The translations under genes were made by a program, and so were the position numbers. A DNA stretch of 64,000 nucleotides from Anisakis pegreffii (Eukaryota; Nematoda; Chromadorea; Rhabditida; Anisakidae): positions 1 to 64,000 of the forward strand of contig JAPYMA010000197.1 of the NCBI GenBank assembly GCA_035041965.1. The letters run 5' to 3'. Below are positions 27,279 through 40,349 of this stretch, piece by piece (position 1 is the first letter of the stretch; each line of letters opens with the position of its first letter). A model generated the notes under the pieces. That model was not told where the DNA came from. It was given only the letters and a program-made list of their open reading frames with translations, and ran no database searches.

Positions 27279-28288
27279 TACAGATTTTAATTAGACAATG
27301 ATAATGACGAATTATTGAAACAGTTTCAATACAGTCCTAATCAAGCATCGAAATAGTGTATTGGAATATATTTACCCCCATATGGTGTTCTCATACTTTT
27401 TATTCACAGCTTAGAAATCACATTCTGCTGTGTCCTGTTCGGATGTTGTCAGTCGTTTCGACGTATGCATGCACGGATACTTTATATTATTCATTCAGCA
27501 GTTTTGTTACATGTGCTCTCAAGTACCTTATTGCTAGAAAGCGATTTGCTCATCAGAGCGATTCGGCTGCATTGTAATTAAAGATATTGAACATCTCAAT
27601 CGTATCAGTCGCCTTTCGCGTGTATCTCTTCTTGATTTTTTTTACTAAGCGAAACGAAGTAGTTACGTGGTGCGTAAAGACACTCATGAATACACAATAT
27701 ACAATACGTGCAACAAATAAATTTCAACTTATCAACAAACGCGATAACGTTCATTAATAGCATTAATCACTAGCATTTTTGTTATTGAGTGATTAAATGA
27801 AAATTTCCATCTGTTCAGTAACGTACTGCGGTTTTTTTCGAGCAAATAATTAGTGTATTGCAAATTCTAAGGCAAGATTCGGAAGTAGCGATTAGTGAAC
27901 TAATTTTGTTAATTAACATTTTAGCGAACACTTGATGCTAATTTTCCGGTTAGCGGCGCTTTGAGCGAAGAGTTTTCGCTACATTTGCAGCGATAATAGC
28001 GATAGAGAATTATTTTTAGCGTAACAAGAATGTTTTTCAGCGATGAGCAGAGCTACCAGCGTGTCATTACCGATAGTAACAACAATAACAATAGTTAGTA
28101 ATAATAATCACGAATATTACTAATTGTAGGAATAATAATAAAAAATACTAATAACAATAAGCAATACTATCATAGTTTTACAAAATACTGATAAAAGTGA
28201 TATGAACAATAATAAAAACGCTAATCATAATTACTGATAATAAAAGCAACAATAGTAACGGTAACAAGAACGGTAATCAAAGCGATCT

Positions 28289-28751
28289 CTACAAGCGTCC
28301 AGCACGTCTTCGTATCAACGCCGCGCACTGCACAATACAAGCCGTATCCTGAAAATCCAAAAAAAACAATGAAAAGAAACGAAATTCTTATAAAAAGCGA
28401 AAAGCGGAGTGGAATTCCCAAATGAGAAATACAACTTTCAGGAAAAAAAGAACGAAACTCACCTTTAAAATATCCACGAACAAAAACGCCTCCAAAAGCT
28501 TCTCACAATTGCCAACTGTAATCGTTGTGCATTTCGGCTAAATTACCAAACTATGAATAATAACAAATGCTAACAAATAATTATAGTAATAAATAATAAT
28601 AATAATAATAATAAAAGTAAAAATAATAAAATAGTAATAATAATAATAGCAATTAAAAATACCCCATTCGCAGTACAAGTACACGATTGACATGGCGATG
28701 GACGCTTCGTGCGTCCGCGTGGAATTCGTTCGGAATTTATTAAACAATACG
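28289..28751 (-). other. Cys-rich C-terminal tail of the peroxidase (VWC-like)
   Basis: Three last exons encode [10 protein letters not shown], then spaced cysteines around [16 protein letters not shown] and [11 protein letters not shown] before the stop. The spacing resembles the von Willebrand C module found at the end of peroxidasins. The alternative reading frame of the last exon encodes a hydrophobic tail but does not match the incoming phase. Confidence 0.55.
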
Positions 28752-31700
28752 CTGAAATTCACTACAGTAATAGATAATAATCATGACTTAAATATGAACA
28801 ACAAATAATAAGAATAAATAACATAAAACAATAATAGCAACGACAACAAATGATAATAAATAAAACTCACAATGATCCGCCCACTTGCTAACATCTATCT
28901 GTTTATGATCATCACATGGTATCTGAGCATTCCTCAAAACATTCTAGTTTACAATAATAAATAAATATATTCAGACTTTAATAATAATGAATAAAAATTA
29001 ATAATAATAACAATAATAATAAGATTTACTCCAAGTCGTCTGGTACACTAAAAACATCGGATTGTATTTTTGTTAGTGTCCTCAAATTCGCACATAATAT
29101 TCCTCCCAACGTTGTGCGGCGAATTTCGTTTAACTGTTCTAAGAAACGACATCAACAATAACAAATAACAACGACAACAGTGAGTAATATTAACGATAAT
29201 AAACAATTACAATAATAATACTATATAACAACAATAATAATTAATAAAAATGAGCAATAACAGAGGGAATAGAATTCACCCGGTGTGAATCTCGTATCAT
29301 CTAAATCGTTCTCATAAAAAAATCGATCACATCGCTTCAATCTCGAGAATTGCTCAGCAATAAGGCAAGCCATTGTTGGTGGCATTAGCGCGCCTGAAAT
29401 GAATTTTTGGAAATTTTGAAATATTTATGAATTTCTTTCAGGGAAAAATTTATAAAATTCACAACAATTTCGTATTCGAACCATTCAAAACAATGATAAT
29501 TCCAATTGTGGATAATGTGACTTTATTGAAACGTCTCAAAATTTTCATAAATTCATAAGAATTCCACAAAAATTCTTTGAGTTTATGGAGGATCTTCGTG
29601 AAAATTTCACTCAAAATGATGAGAATTTCCAAACATTATCAGGAAGTTTTCGAAGAACTACCATTAGAACTGAGAAGTATACCGAATTCACCCCTCCCCC
29701 CGCATACCTTTCATCGGTCTCTCAGACAAAAGACCCGGGAACAGGTCAATATCTTCAACGCTTTCGTACACATCGCGTAATGCATGCACCCCATCGGGAT
29801 TGACTTCGCTCAAAAGGTCATCAAAATGCTTCGCACGTGGCAGTCCACAATATTCTCTGCAATTTTTTTTGGAGTAATAACAACAACAATAATAATGGTA
29901 AAAAGTGGTTTAAAAAGTGGTTGGGTTGGTTTAAAAAATTCGGTCAAAGTGGCTTAAAAAAGTGGTAAAACATAAATAAATAGCATTAGTGAGTAAAGTA
30001 ATTTCCACAAAAGTCATTCGAAATCTTTTGAACATAATTTGACAAAAGTTTCTGATCCAACCCGAAATCGATCTCACGACCTTTTCACAATCACATCAAT
30101 TTGAAGCAAAAGTCGCACGTTCAATTCTCAACAGCGTCTCATTTTTACAAATAATAATAATGTCGAAGATAATGATTTTATTATCATAACAATAATATCA
30201 TTATCACTTCACCACTTTTTTTCGCCATCTCTGCACTCAGTTCTATTCTTCTTTTCCCAATTATCAATACAAATATATCATTAAAATCTACAGTTGATTA
30301 TCATACAATTCCATGAAAAATCGCGAATGAAATTGTTAAGAGTAGTAAAAATAACCTGAATTCATTATAAGGTTGTAATCCGTGATCACGTCCCCGCAAA
30401 ATATTCAGCGCGATTAAATCCATCCCAGAATGTGGCACTCCCCTCTGCGCAAATAAATGATTCCTGAGCGCCGTGCTGATATGACGGTCAAATGCCATCG
30501 CTGGGGTACCCAATAAACCTATTATTAGGCTGTCAATCCCACCTAAAATTATAATAATATACACATAGTAAACATAATAACAATAAAATATCGACAACAA
30601 TAAAAATAACCTTGTTTCGTATCATAAACAGCTTGCACATAATTAAAATTTTCGGTGAGGTCAACCGGATGAGTGGTTCTGTTTTCGTACGAGGCGTCGA
30701 GTCGTGAGAAGAAACGTCGCACCAGTGTATGACCGAACCTGAACGCTGCGGTTGCAAAAGGTTGCGAAATGGCCGCATCACAATTTGGGTTATAACCTGA
30801 AACAGTCTGGAACTGACCTCAACTCGATGTAAATCCAACCGTTTAATGACCCGTTACTTTAGGATTTCGGATCAATTAGATAACCTCCTTCCATCGAGAG
30901 CAGTAATCATTAGGTGACTCTCGGGAGATAGGGACCAGAAAAGGATAGATTCGAGTTAAAGAGTGCTCCAAGATGCTCAATGGCAATTCGATCCTCGAAC
31001 TTTATCCTTAACGATCTCAAAATTTAAAATTAAAGTCCACCTATCCGTCTATTCCCTCTACCGCCCTCTGTCCTGAAGTTACTCAAGTTCAGGCTCAATT
31101 CACAGGTTAACAGCGTGCTGCTAACCTTTATAATAACCACTTCTCTGCGGTAAAAGGCCAGCTTTATCGGCATATTCCCATCCCAATAATTTGGGAAGAA
31201 ATTCTCCGAAGACCACATGCTGAATCTGTGCGCCGACAATACGCCTCGCCTCCTGAAACAATCACATTTTCTATACTGGAATATTTTTTTCAAATTCTGA
31301 ATTTCCAAAAAACGAACAAAAATTCTTGAAATGTTTTCATTAGCCAGTCGCTAATCCAGCTTGATCCCCCCTCCCCCTAATATTCCTCCCTCCGTTACCT
31401 TTACTCCGTCTCCTTCTCCCCGTAATATTCGTCAGTCAACTAACCTGATAAAGTTTCTCATCAATCCAATGCGGGTTCAAATAATGCAATCGCATTGCTA
31501 ACTGATTATGATTTCTCAAGAATACAGTGTGAAGTGATGTTAACGCAGGCTGATGGCTGTTCCTTTCATCACCAGCAACGAAACATGGCCATATTGGTTT
31601 CGATCGACAGTCTTGCTCTTGATCACCTTGAGGTAATGCCTCACTGAAATATATGATAACAATACTAACAATAATCAGTAATAGTAATAAAATAATAATA

Positions 31701-34700
31701 AAGATAACACTTACGTATTATGTGATCCGATGGATATAGATCGTAATAATCCACCTTGAAACGTTCGCAATTCAGATGCTTCACATTCGGTGGAACCGTA
31801 CACAGCTGAACCATCCACATAGGCGGTTAACTGCAATTGCTCACAAAAGAAATCAGCTCTCAGATTATAAACAAAAAAAGAATGCAGGGTGAGGAAGCTG
31901 ATGGAGTGGGCGTATCTGGAGCTAAAACTGGACAAAGGGAAGAGCTCCTTGGGAGGGAAGGGGAATAAACAAGAAGGAAAGTTCCTTCGAGACTGATCTG
32001 ACCTGATTCAACTGATTCCTATAGCCAAGAGTCAACTGTCCGAGAAGCGAGCGTGCGAAATGAAGGCAACGTGGTCGTCCATCTGGGAGTGTTATCGGGA
32101 AATACGGATCACCTGGAGGGATTAGTTGAGGCATGCAGTGCACTGAGACGGTCTCACGTGAATCACATTCCGTGCAATTCAATATCTCATCATTCGGTCC
32201 TGCAACCATTTCGCACATATCAATCCGTTTGATCGTTGCAGTTTTCTGCCTGAATTTTACTCGCTGAAACTATCACCTCGTTCAGTTGGTGTGTGTGTGA
32301 TTTCGTGGTCAACGAATTGTCCGAATTGCATCAACATGTGCGAGAATCTATCGTGTTCAAATGGTTTGTCTGCGTGAATCTTGTTCGAGATGACACGGGC
32401 CGCCGGCAGTTCGCGACCACTCGCTGATCGCACGCGCGGTGAATCGAATCCTGTATAGTTGGTAATCTTTCATGAAAACACACAAGAGGAAGTCCGATGA
32501 AAACATTTACCGGAAAAATTCTCGAAAAATGACAGCCAACAATAAATAATAGCAAAAACAAACAATAACAGTAATAAATAAATAAACAATAACAATTTTT
32601 GATAACATCAGTAATAAGCGATAATAATATTGAGTAATAATGATAGAAACTAACCGTCGTCATAAGCCGGTTTTAAAAGTTTCAAGAGCGGCGTGAAAGC
32701 GCTCCCGAATTCCGGATTCTTCAGATTATTGCACCATCCGGACGCGCTGCGGTACGGCGTAGTCGAATCGCACGGCAACTCTTTTGGTAGACAGCGCTCC
32801 ACTGATCCGCCTGGTCCAAGAAACGCCGTATAATTTCCCACAAATCTGCAAATGAAGAATACCTTCTCCAGCATATCATCCACTTAAAAATCTACAAAAA
32901 AAAGTTCCCGAAAAACTTTGAGGAAATTCCGAAAAAAGTCTGGAAATTATACCGCGAAAAAATACCCGAATATGCAAAATAAACGAAAAGAACCATGAAA
33001 ATTTGAGCAAAAAAAAGATGATAAGTGCGCTATAATGTTCAAAAATGGCACTGGAACATCTCAATTCAGTTTTTGCCCAAAAAAACCTTTCAAAAATTTC
33101 GTGAGGAAAACAAAAACTCCTCACGTGCTAACGTCAATTTGTGGCAAAATTGTTTGCAACGTTGCAATATCCAGTTTTTCCGGTAGCATCGATCCTTTAA
33201 CCAATCTCGCATTGCTTTTTTCACTGGAACATGAAAATTTGTCATAAAAACTGAAAAATTAGCTAACCTACTCAAAATTAGCGAAAAAACAAATTCAAAA
33301 ACTTCACCATCCGCGGGCCGGATCCAAACCCCATACCTTCCGCACATTAACCAACCGCATTACCAGTACTCCAGCCAGCCAACAAACGCTAAACCTTAAC
33401 TTCTCGACAGCTACCGAATAATATCGAAGTTAATTCCTCCTGGTCCCCTCAAGACAGGGTCAAAGACCCACCTTTTACCTCCTCCAACTAATAGGGAAAA
33501 TAGAGTGAAAAAAAGAGAGGGATGAATAGGGCAAATGAAGGATGGACGGTTAGGAGTCAATAACTAAAAATTCATTAAAAAAACAAAACTATCAACCTCG
33601 AATTTGTACTTGATCTCGAATTTTGCACCAAAATTTTAGTAGCCTCGAGGAGAACATCTGCAACTCGGGCCATTTTCAATGCTTCATCTTTCGCGCGCAT
33701 CATTTTTGCGTACGAATACAACGCGTCGCCGGGCACTTTGAGGGACTTTTGGCCTGAAATTACACTCGGTTATGACCTGAAATTAAAATCGTACGAAGAG
33801 AAAACGCTCCTTTTATGATCAATTAATATTGCTACTAATAACTAAATTAATGATAACAGTAAATACTAGTATAATGATAACATTAAAAAATAATAGCATT
33901 GATAACAATAATAATAACAAACGGATAAGAATCACCACCTTTCCTTGCTATCCCCATCCCATTCCGCTCCCGCTTGCGTCTCTCTTCCACTTCCAGCCGC
34001 CCGAGCTCGAGTGCCTTCTGTACAGATGAGGCTGTGATGGGAAGACGCATGTGCGATACTTGTTCACGCCAGGCGCGCAGATCGGGACCCGAGAAGTAGG
34101 TGTGATTGCATGACAGTGGTGCATTACTGCAATCACTTATAATTATACCCACAAAATCACAATGTAACAATAAGTAATGGGCGCAATGACTAATCTATAT
34201 GATGAACAACAGTCACAATGAACAACATAAACCATAAACACAGAACTCACTCATAATTATCAGCTATCTGAAAGACTTTCGGTTGAATTCGTTGCAATTT
34301 TTGTGTATTTTCACATAAAATCTGTGAAAGGGTCGTCTTACGAAGTTCGGCCAATTGCTCATCGTTGAACGACATCAACGGTGACAGGTCATTCTCGTAC
34401 CAAAATCGATCTCCACGTTTCGTCTGAAACCAAAGCGGAAATGAAAATTAATATGGAGCTTTTTAGAAGAAATTTCTCACCTATGGGAACTTTCCAGTTA
34501 CTCAGCCGGGATTCTTCACTTTTCAAATCCGTTGAGAATTTTTATTTTATCGCTCGACACTTACCATCAGATTCTCTTATTTTCACGAATCTCACAATCC
34601 GTGCTCAATGGCCCTTCCCAAATCGCTCACCATTCAAAAAAAATCGCCCATTAAAAATAACAGGAGTATGAAGGGAGTGAGGAAGTAAAGATAGTAATTT

Positions 34701-35359
34701 CAGTTTCATAGTAAGAATCATCTCGTAAATATTTTTTAGAAATATTGAAATATAAACCTTCTGAAATTGTAGCGCAATAATACACGAGAATGTCGGTCCA
34801 AGCAATGCCCCTCTTAGGGGTCTCTCTGCCAGTCCTCCTATGAACAGATCCACATCCTCAACACTCTTATAACTTCGGGCCAATTTCCTCACAATTTTCT
34901 CGCCTCCAACGAAATCTTTCGCTAGATCATCAAATGATCTGACCTAAAATAATAAACAAACTCGATAAAACAACCACTAAAACACCCGCATTCATATCCG
35001 GAATTGAACGCCCTCTCTACACCCCCGCAACTGATCCCAAATCGCAACGCTTACTTCTGTGCTTTCGTTACAAAATCGTCGCCACTTCAAATACGGTGGG
35101 ATACCATGATCTCGGCCAGTCTGTAGGATCATTGCGGCCAAATCCAGGCCCAGATTACCCGAGCCTTTAAAGAGCTTATTCCTCAGTTCCAAAGTCATTC
35201 GCAGACCGCGCCGCGCCTCTATCGGATCGTTTAAAAGATATCTAAAGTTGAATAATAATAATTAGTAATAAAAGATAATAATATTCAACAATGATAAATG
35301 ATGATAATATTAATAACATTTGAATTAAAAAGTATACGTGAATAATAATAATAATGATG

Positions 35360-35406
<47 letters not shown>

Positions 35407-38400
35407 TACGAAAAGCAATAACAACAAACAGTAAACAATACCTCAACACCTCCTCAATTCCTTGATTATAGTACAGCAATGAAGATGGATTATTAAAATA
35501 GTCATTTAAAGGCTTTTCAAGCAATCTGACACCATTCTCATTGATTCGTGCCATTCGTGATCCATACATCGTATAGAAAAACTGAAAAATATCAGATTTA
35601 CTTGAAAAATGGACTTTATTTTGGTGACAACGAGGAGAAGAGACAAAAAATAATGTCTAAAGCTAAAAAGGGTCAAACGTTACCTGTCCCACAACAGCCG
35701 CATAGCTATTGATGACAGTTGGGTTCATATCAAGAGAATATCCCGATCTACGAGTTTTATCTTTGTTCTCGCCCTCAGCTCGACCCATGCCCAGCTCACC
35801 GTCGGTTGGATTCAACCCATATCGATGCCAAATCTCTCGACCCAAAAGCACGGGCAAAAACTCCGAGAAGGTGATATGCTGCAACTGGGCTGCGACAATT
35901 CGGCGCGACTCTTGGTACAACCGCTCATCTGTCCAGTCCGGATTCAAAGACTGCAACAAAAAATTTCATTTTGCTGATGGAGTACTATTTTGTTACAATT
36001 GTGGGGTATTATTCTACTAGCGGAAGACACGGGAATGTTAGCCTAGTTCAGCTGCACAAATATTTACGGCCTCCTTCCAACTGACTCCAAGTCAACCTCA
36101 TCAAGACAAGGTCAATTCAGAGCTCTCAATTTCGTAAAAATCGATATGTCAGGAATCTTCCATTGAAAGTCCAATTTTATACGAAAACCAAGACTGAAGA
36201 ATGAGCAATAACTCAATCGGAAGCAAGCTCTTCGTATGCAGATTACAATGGTGACGAATTTATCACGGTATCTGGAAACACCATCAAAATACAATCCTCC
36301 AAAATGTTCTCTTCACTACAGGAATATAAGAGGAACCATTTTCAAATTGCCCGCAAGCTTGCTCTGGAATTGAAAATTTTTTGGTACTTTTCGATAGTGG
36401 CGATCCTCCTTTACAGGAGAATTATGCGCACTATCGGAGGATTTTGTTTATTTGCTAAAATATAAGCTAAATTTCTATTGGTTCGATACGTCCTATAGGT
36501 GTTGACCAGTAATTTTTGAAACCACTCGCCTCCGTAACTCCTCCCGATAACCGCAACAGAATTTGGTAACATCAGATGGATGATGACTTCACCTAACCAG
36601 ATTTTCTTGACTTAAAATTCTCTAGTCCATAATTATACCGCAGAAGATATCAGAACAAACCTTCAAATTTTTAGCGATTTTGTTGTGTTGTCGTATCCAA
36701 ACTGTATGAAGTACTGTCATACTCGGCAAAAAGTTCACATGTTCGGTGCCACTAATATAACAAACTCGACCAAAAGGTTGTCCAGGACACTCTGGGTTTT
36801 CGTCACCCGTTTGCAAAACAAAGAGAGGAGGAAGCGCGCCTGCTGCCCCTGTCGAGAAGGGGGATACTCTAGCTCTCGAAGAGTCTGATGAGGATAAATT
36901 CCGAAGTTGAGTGGATGTGGGCGGCATTAGGGGACCATCGCTTGAACTCGAGCCTGAAGTAGCGCTCCAACCCAGCAACACATTCTGCACACTTGTTTTC
37001 AATTCACCTGAAACACCGCAACAATTTTAGGATTGTTGCTTTTAATTTTTAATAGTGACATTATTATATTTTGCATCTGCTTGTAAACAACAATGAAAAA
37101 GAGATCATGAGTTCAATACCCACCACTGCCTTAATTTCTGCCAATTTATGGTATCATTGCAATCATTGTTATTTATTATTATTATGCACTATTATTATAC
37201 ATTATATATTATTGTACATTTTATGATTATTATTATTCTCATTTTTTGGGACAACCTAAAAACAGCTGGGAAAAAGTTCAACAAAGCGATTTGCGAAGGT
37301 CGTCATTTTTGTGCAATGGACCATGACCACATCAAATAGTTAGCATTGCTATTATATTTATTATTATATATTATATTCATTATTACTGCATTACAACCAC
37401 AACTAATCTTAGTATTATTATTGTATAACCTAATGTATATTCCAAATCGAAAAGGATTTAATCATCTTAATCTGAGCAGTTTTTAATGTGGATTAAGATG
37501 ATCCTTCGGAGCGATCCCATTCTTGGTGATGTATTAAACATAATCATGAGATCTTGACGAGAGACGATCAGAGAGAAAAAAGAAATGCGAACAATTATAT
37601 TACCTCGAAAATCAGGGTAAACAATGAGGGAACAAAGGAAATTCAGGTGAGGAAAGCAATCCAACTCGGTGAGGTGAAACCAGTTCGTTCAAAAATGATA
37701 TTTATAGGCGCTGTCGAAAATCAAGTTACTGCTATTATTCAATTATAATTACAACAATTACTATAATTATTAATATTATTGTTGTTTTCATCTTTTCATT
37801 TCGCATTATTACAACCAAAAAACAGGAGGAACACTGCGAGGCACCGAAGAAATGAGCATATGATACCAAGAGAGAAAAGGATCATCTTAAAAAGTACTCC
37901 TCTAAATTCTTTATGTTAGAAGTATAATAGCAGTAATATTAATGTGCAATAATAATACCAATAATAAAGGTAATATCAACGACACAAATTCCAATAATAC
38001 AGATATTCTCAAGCAACAAATACCAATGATAATAATAATATTAATAATGCATATATAATCCTCCAGAAGGGTCAAAAAGTGGTCACAAACCATTTTGAAA
38101 AGTTCTCAGTAACTTTTGCCTCTGCAGTGTACTTCCATAAATAACACTTCCGTCCAGAAAACTCGTGGCCTGGTTAGCTTGCTGTCGCGGGCCGAGGGCA
38201 CACCGGGGTGATGCGGGGCTCGGAGCAGTCCTTGCATACTCCTGACAATCCATAAAGCCCCCATAACGGGGGTCATCGATCCCCACTCGGATCGGTAGAC
38301 ATTCTGGATGGAGAGACCACTTGATCCCAGCGTAAGCCCCCCACTTTGACCCCGCTGTAAAAATCGGGGCTTTTGGGACCTGAGGGCAACACGATATTGA

Positions 38401-40305
38401 CATCGCAGCCTGTCCATCACCTGAAATATAAAAACCATCTCTGTTTCTCACTTCCATATTTCTGGATCGAAATCTTTCGAATTTCCTAGAGAAAATTTCA
38501 TTTTTCCGAGTATTCCTTTTAATCTTCGCGGAAATTTTTCGACTTTTTCGGAAAATGCGATGAAATTGGATACCCTTTTGTGTCAAATGAACACTACCAA
38601 TATGCACCATATCCGTATAGATAAAATGCGCCCAACTGGCCAATAGCATCGTTACTTTCTGTGGCTGCTCTCCTTCGGATGCCATAACGTTTTCATCGAA
38701 GAGATTGTTCGATAGATTTCGAACGTTTGGCAATGGGCTTCGATCCACCATAGACACTCGAATATCACTAATTCCTTCAAAAAATTCAAAAAATTACCTC
38801 ATTTCCGGATTGAATTTGAACACTTCTCAACTAAAATGCATCAAAAATGGGAACAAAATCGAAACGTCACCAAAACCACTGCCCGGTATCGAACCCACCT
38901 TATCGCCTCCACCTCTCACTCTAAAACCAAACATCTAACCACCGCGACAAATACCCCTCAGATCTGCCACGCAATATAACTGATAACGCATTTTTGTACC
39001 AAATAAGAACAGTGAGAGAAAAATTTTTGAGCGTTGAATTTTCTCCACGAAATTTTCTCCAAAAAAGATTTTTTTCGCTCCAAACCAAAAAGTTTCGCAA
39101 TTTTCCAAGCACTCCATTCGCATGAAAAAAATCGCTCGCGCGCATGCACATGTACGTACCATCAGCATAGTCTGGCTCCAGCAGGCGTTGCATCGGTGCG
39201 TAGGTGTTGCCCCACCAGCCCGTGCGCACGTTATTACAGTAACCATCCACCCGACGATATGCCCCCGGCATTCCGGACACTGCGCCTCTTCCATCACAAT
39301 CTGTTTCTTGATCCACTGGACAAATTGCCAGCATTTCCCGTGAAATGATTTGCGGAGATTTATATGCAAAAGACTGTTGCAGTAAAGATGGTTTCCTGAA
39401 ATCAAAAAATGACAGTTTACAAGCCACTGCGGTGGGGCGAATAAGAAAAAATTCGTGATCAACACTGTTCGTTGACCCCTCCTCGATTCCCAGATGATGA
39501 GGGGGGGGGCACATATCCCCTCATCCTCAAAATTTACACCCTCACTAGTGACCTGACAACCCCAATGGACTCTATCAACCCCCCCCCCAATCTCCCCACC
39601 GCAACTCTTAAATAATATTTCAAATACCATCAAACGTACCGTTTCATTAGCATTTGTGTTAGTACAACACCGACCAGTGCCGCATATGCGCGTTGGTGTG
39701 CATGTGTATCGCTTTTCCGAGATGCTGCCCATGCCTGGTTTGGGAACCGCATTTGGTCCTGTTGACGATCTGTAAACGACTCATTTGCATGTGAGAACGA
39801 CGGAAATTTAACAACTGAAGAGGAAACTGGTAAAAAAGGCCGCAGGTTCGATTCCCGATTGAGCAAAAATTTTTGAAAATTACCGGCAGCAGGCATGCCA
39901 CGAGTTTGAATAACGTCTAGGTCGAATTTGTCACAAAAACAGAAAATTTTTGCTGATAAATTGACGACAGCTTTGAAAATTTCGGGAAAAAAACTTACTG
40001 AAGAAATGCACCCAATTGTATGAAGACGTGTCGTTTCGAGTGAACGTCATCATTGTTTCGACATGCTTTTTTGCATCCTCAAAAGCTCGTTTCATTTCAG
40101 GATCATTCAAAATTAGCGTCTGATCACGTGATGGGACCCGAGCAGATCTTCCAGTGAACCCTCCGCTTTTAGCACTTTTTTGAAGACACACTGATGTCGT
40201 ACAGCCAATCGTTACTTCAGCATTCAAGCCTTGCCAACCGAATGTGGAGATTATGAGAAAAACGGAGAGTAGCCGTAGATAGACGAAAAAACAATTCAGC
40301 AGCAT
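28289..40305 (-). CDS. Secreted dual-domain animal haem peroxidase, complete
   Basis: Peroxidasin/MPO-superfamily protein of 1675 aa. Its 30 exons are 39999-40305, 39884-39952, 39640-39769, 39160-39395, 38598-38774, 38091-38420, 36661-37007, 35684-35950, 35442-35581, 35055-35241, 34758-34943, 34251-34423, 33939-34126, 33597-33753, 33125-33223, 32655-32845, 32277-32450, 32003-32199, 31715-31830, 31445-31643, 31126-31252, 30611-30796, 30356-30542, 29708-29856, 29280-29393, 29030-29138, 28871-28932, 28663-28751, 28463-28537, 28289-28348; every junction keeps phase. A signal peptide (about 1-29) is followed by a propeptide-like stretch, peroxidase domain 1 (about 190-790), a linker, domain 2 (about 1000-1590) and a Cys-rich tail. 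Domain 1 lacks the catalytic residues; domain 2 has D1109-H1110, R1251, H1355 and N1441. Related enzymes cross-link tyrosines in nematode cuticle or matrix; that role is inference here. Many introns are short, one only 46 nt. Confidence 0.92.
29030..32845 (-). other. Peroxidase domain 2: catalytic residues mostly intact
   Basis: [12 protein letters not shown] gives the distal Asp-His, [17 protein letters not shown] the catalytic Arg, [10 protein letters not shown] the proximal His and [17 protein letters not shown] the structural Asn. [10 protein letters not shown] is the calcium-site region. The Glu that forms a haem ester in mammalian enzymes is His1254. Confidence 0.85.
33310..33385 (-). 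repeat. tRNA-derived (SINE-like) sequence, weak
   Basis: In an intron of the peroxidase gene. B-box-like GGTTTGGATCC (33320-33330) lies about 30-35 bp after an A-box-like TGGTAATGCGG. No cloverleaf was resolved. Confidence 0.3.
35341..35408. repeat. (AAT)n microsatellite
   Basis: Near-pure AAT/ATA tract in the intron between exons 35442-35581 and 35055-35241. Shorter AAT tracts are frequent in neighbouring introns. Confidence 0.9.
38880..38950 (-). repeat. tRNA-derived (SINE-like) sequence
   Basis: In a peroxidase intron. A perfect B box GGTTCGATACC (38885-38895) lies downstream of GCGGTGGTTAGATGTTTGG, an A-box-like stretch shared with the copy at 33310. No full tRNA structure is seen. Confidence 0.35.
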
Positions 40306-40338
40306 TTTGCACGGTACTGTCTTTCTTCGTCCAGCTAA

Positions 40339-40349
40339 ACTGAAAGTAT
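40339..40349 (-). promoter_or_regulatory. Putative splice acceptor upstream of the peroxidase ATG
   Basis: TACTTTCAG ends 34 nt before the ATG at 40303-40305. It is a candidate SL trans-splice site or a 5'UTR intron end. Confidence 0.35.

Larger units (their letters stand above)
34251..39395 (-). other. Peroxidase domain 1: catalytically degenerate
   Basis: The fold motifs are present: [65 protein letters not shown] and [10 protein letters not shown]. The catalytic set is gone. The distal Asp-His is Y300-T301 (WAHFIYTDM), the AGDxR..E motif reads SGTEHVNF (H506 for Arg, F509 for Glu), the proximal His of RFGH is S629 (YTMYGSRM), and the Asn before RDHG is M705. Confidence 0.85.

Noticed and set aside
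28221..28348. Hydrophobic tail in another frame of the last peroxidase exon
   Set aside because: The incoming junction is phase 0, which reads the Cys-containing frame ending at 28289.
38935..39732. 265-codon minus-strand ORF, the longest in the window
   Set aside because: It reads through peroxidase exon 4 and its introns in the wrong frame. The motif-bearing frame with correct splice phases explains the region.
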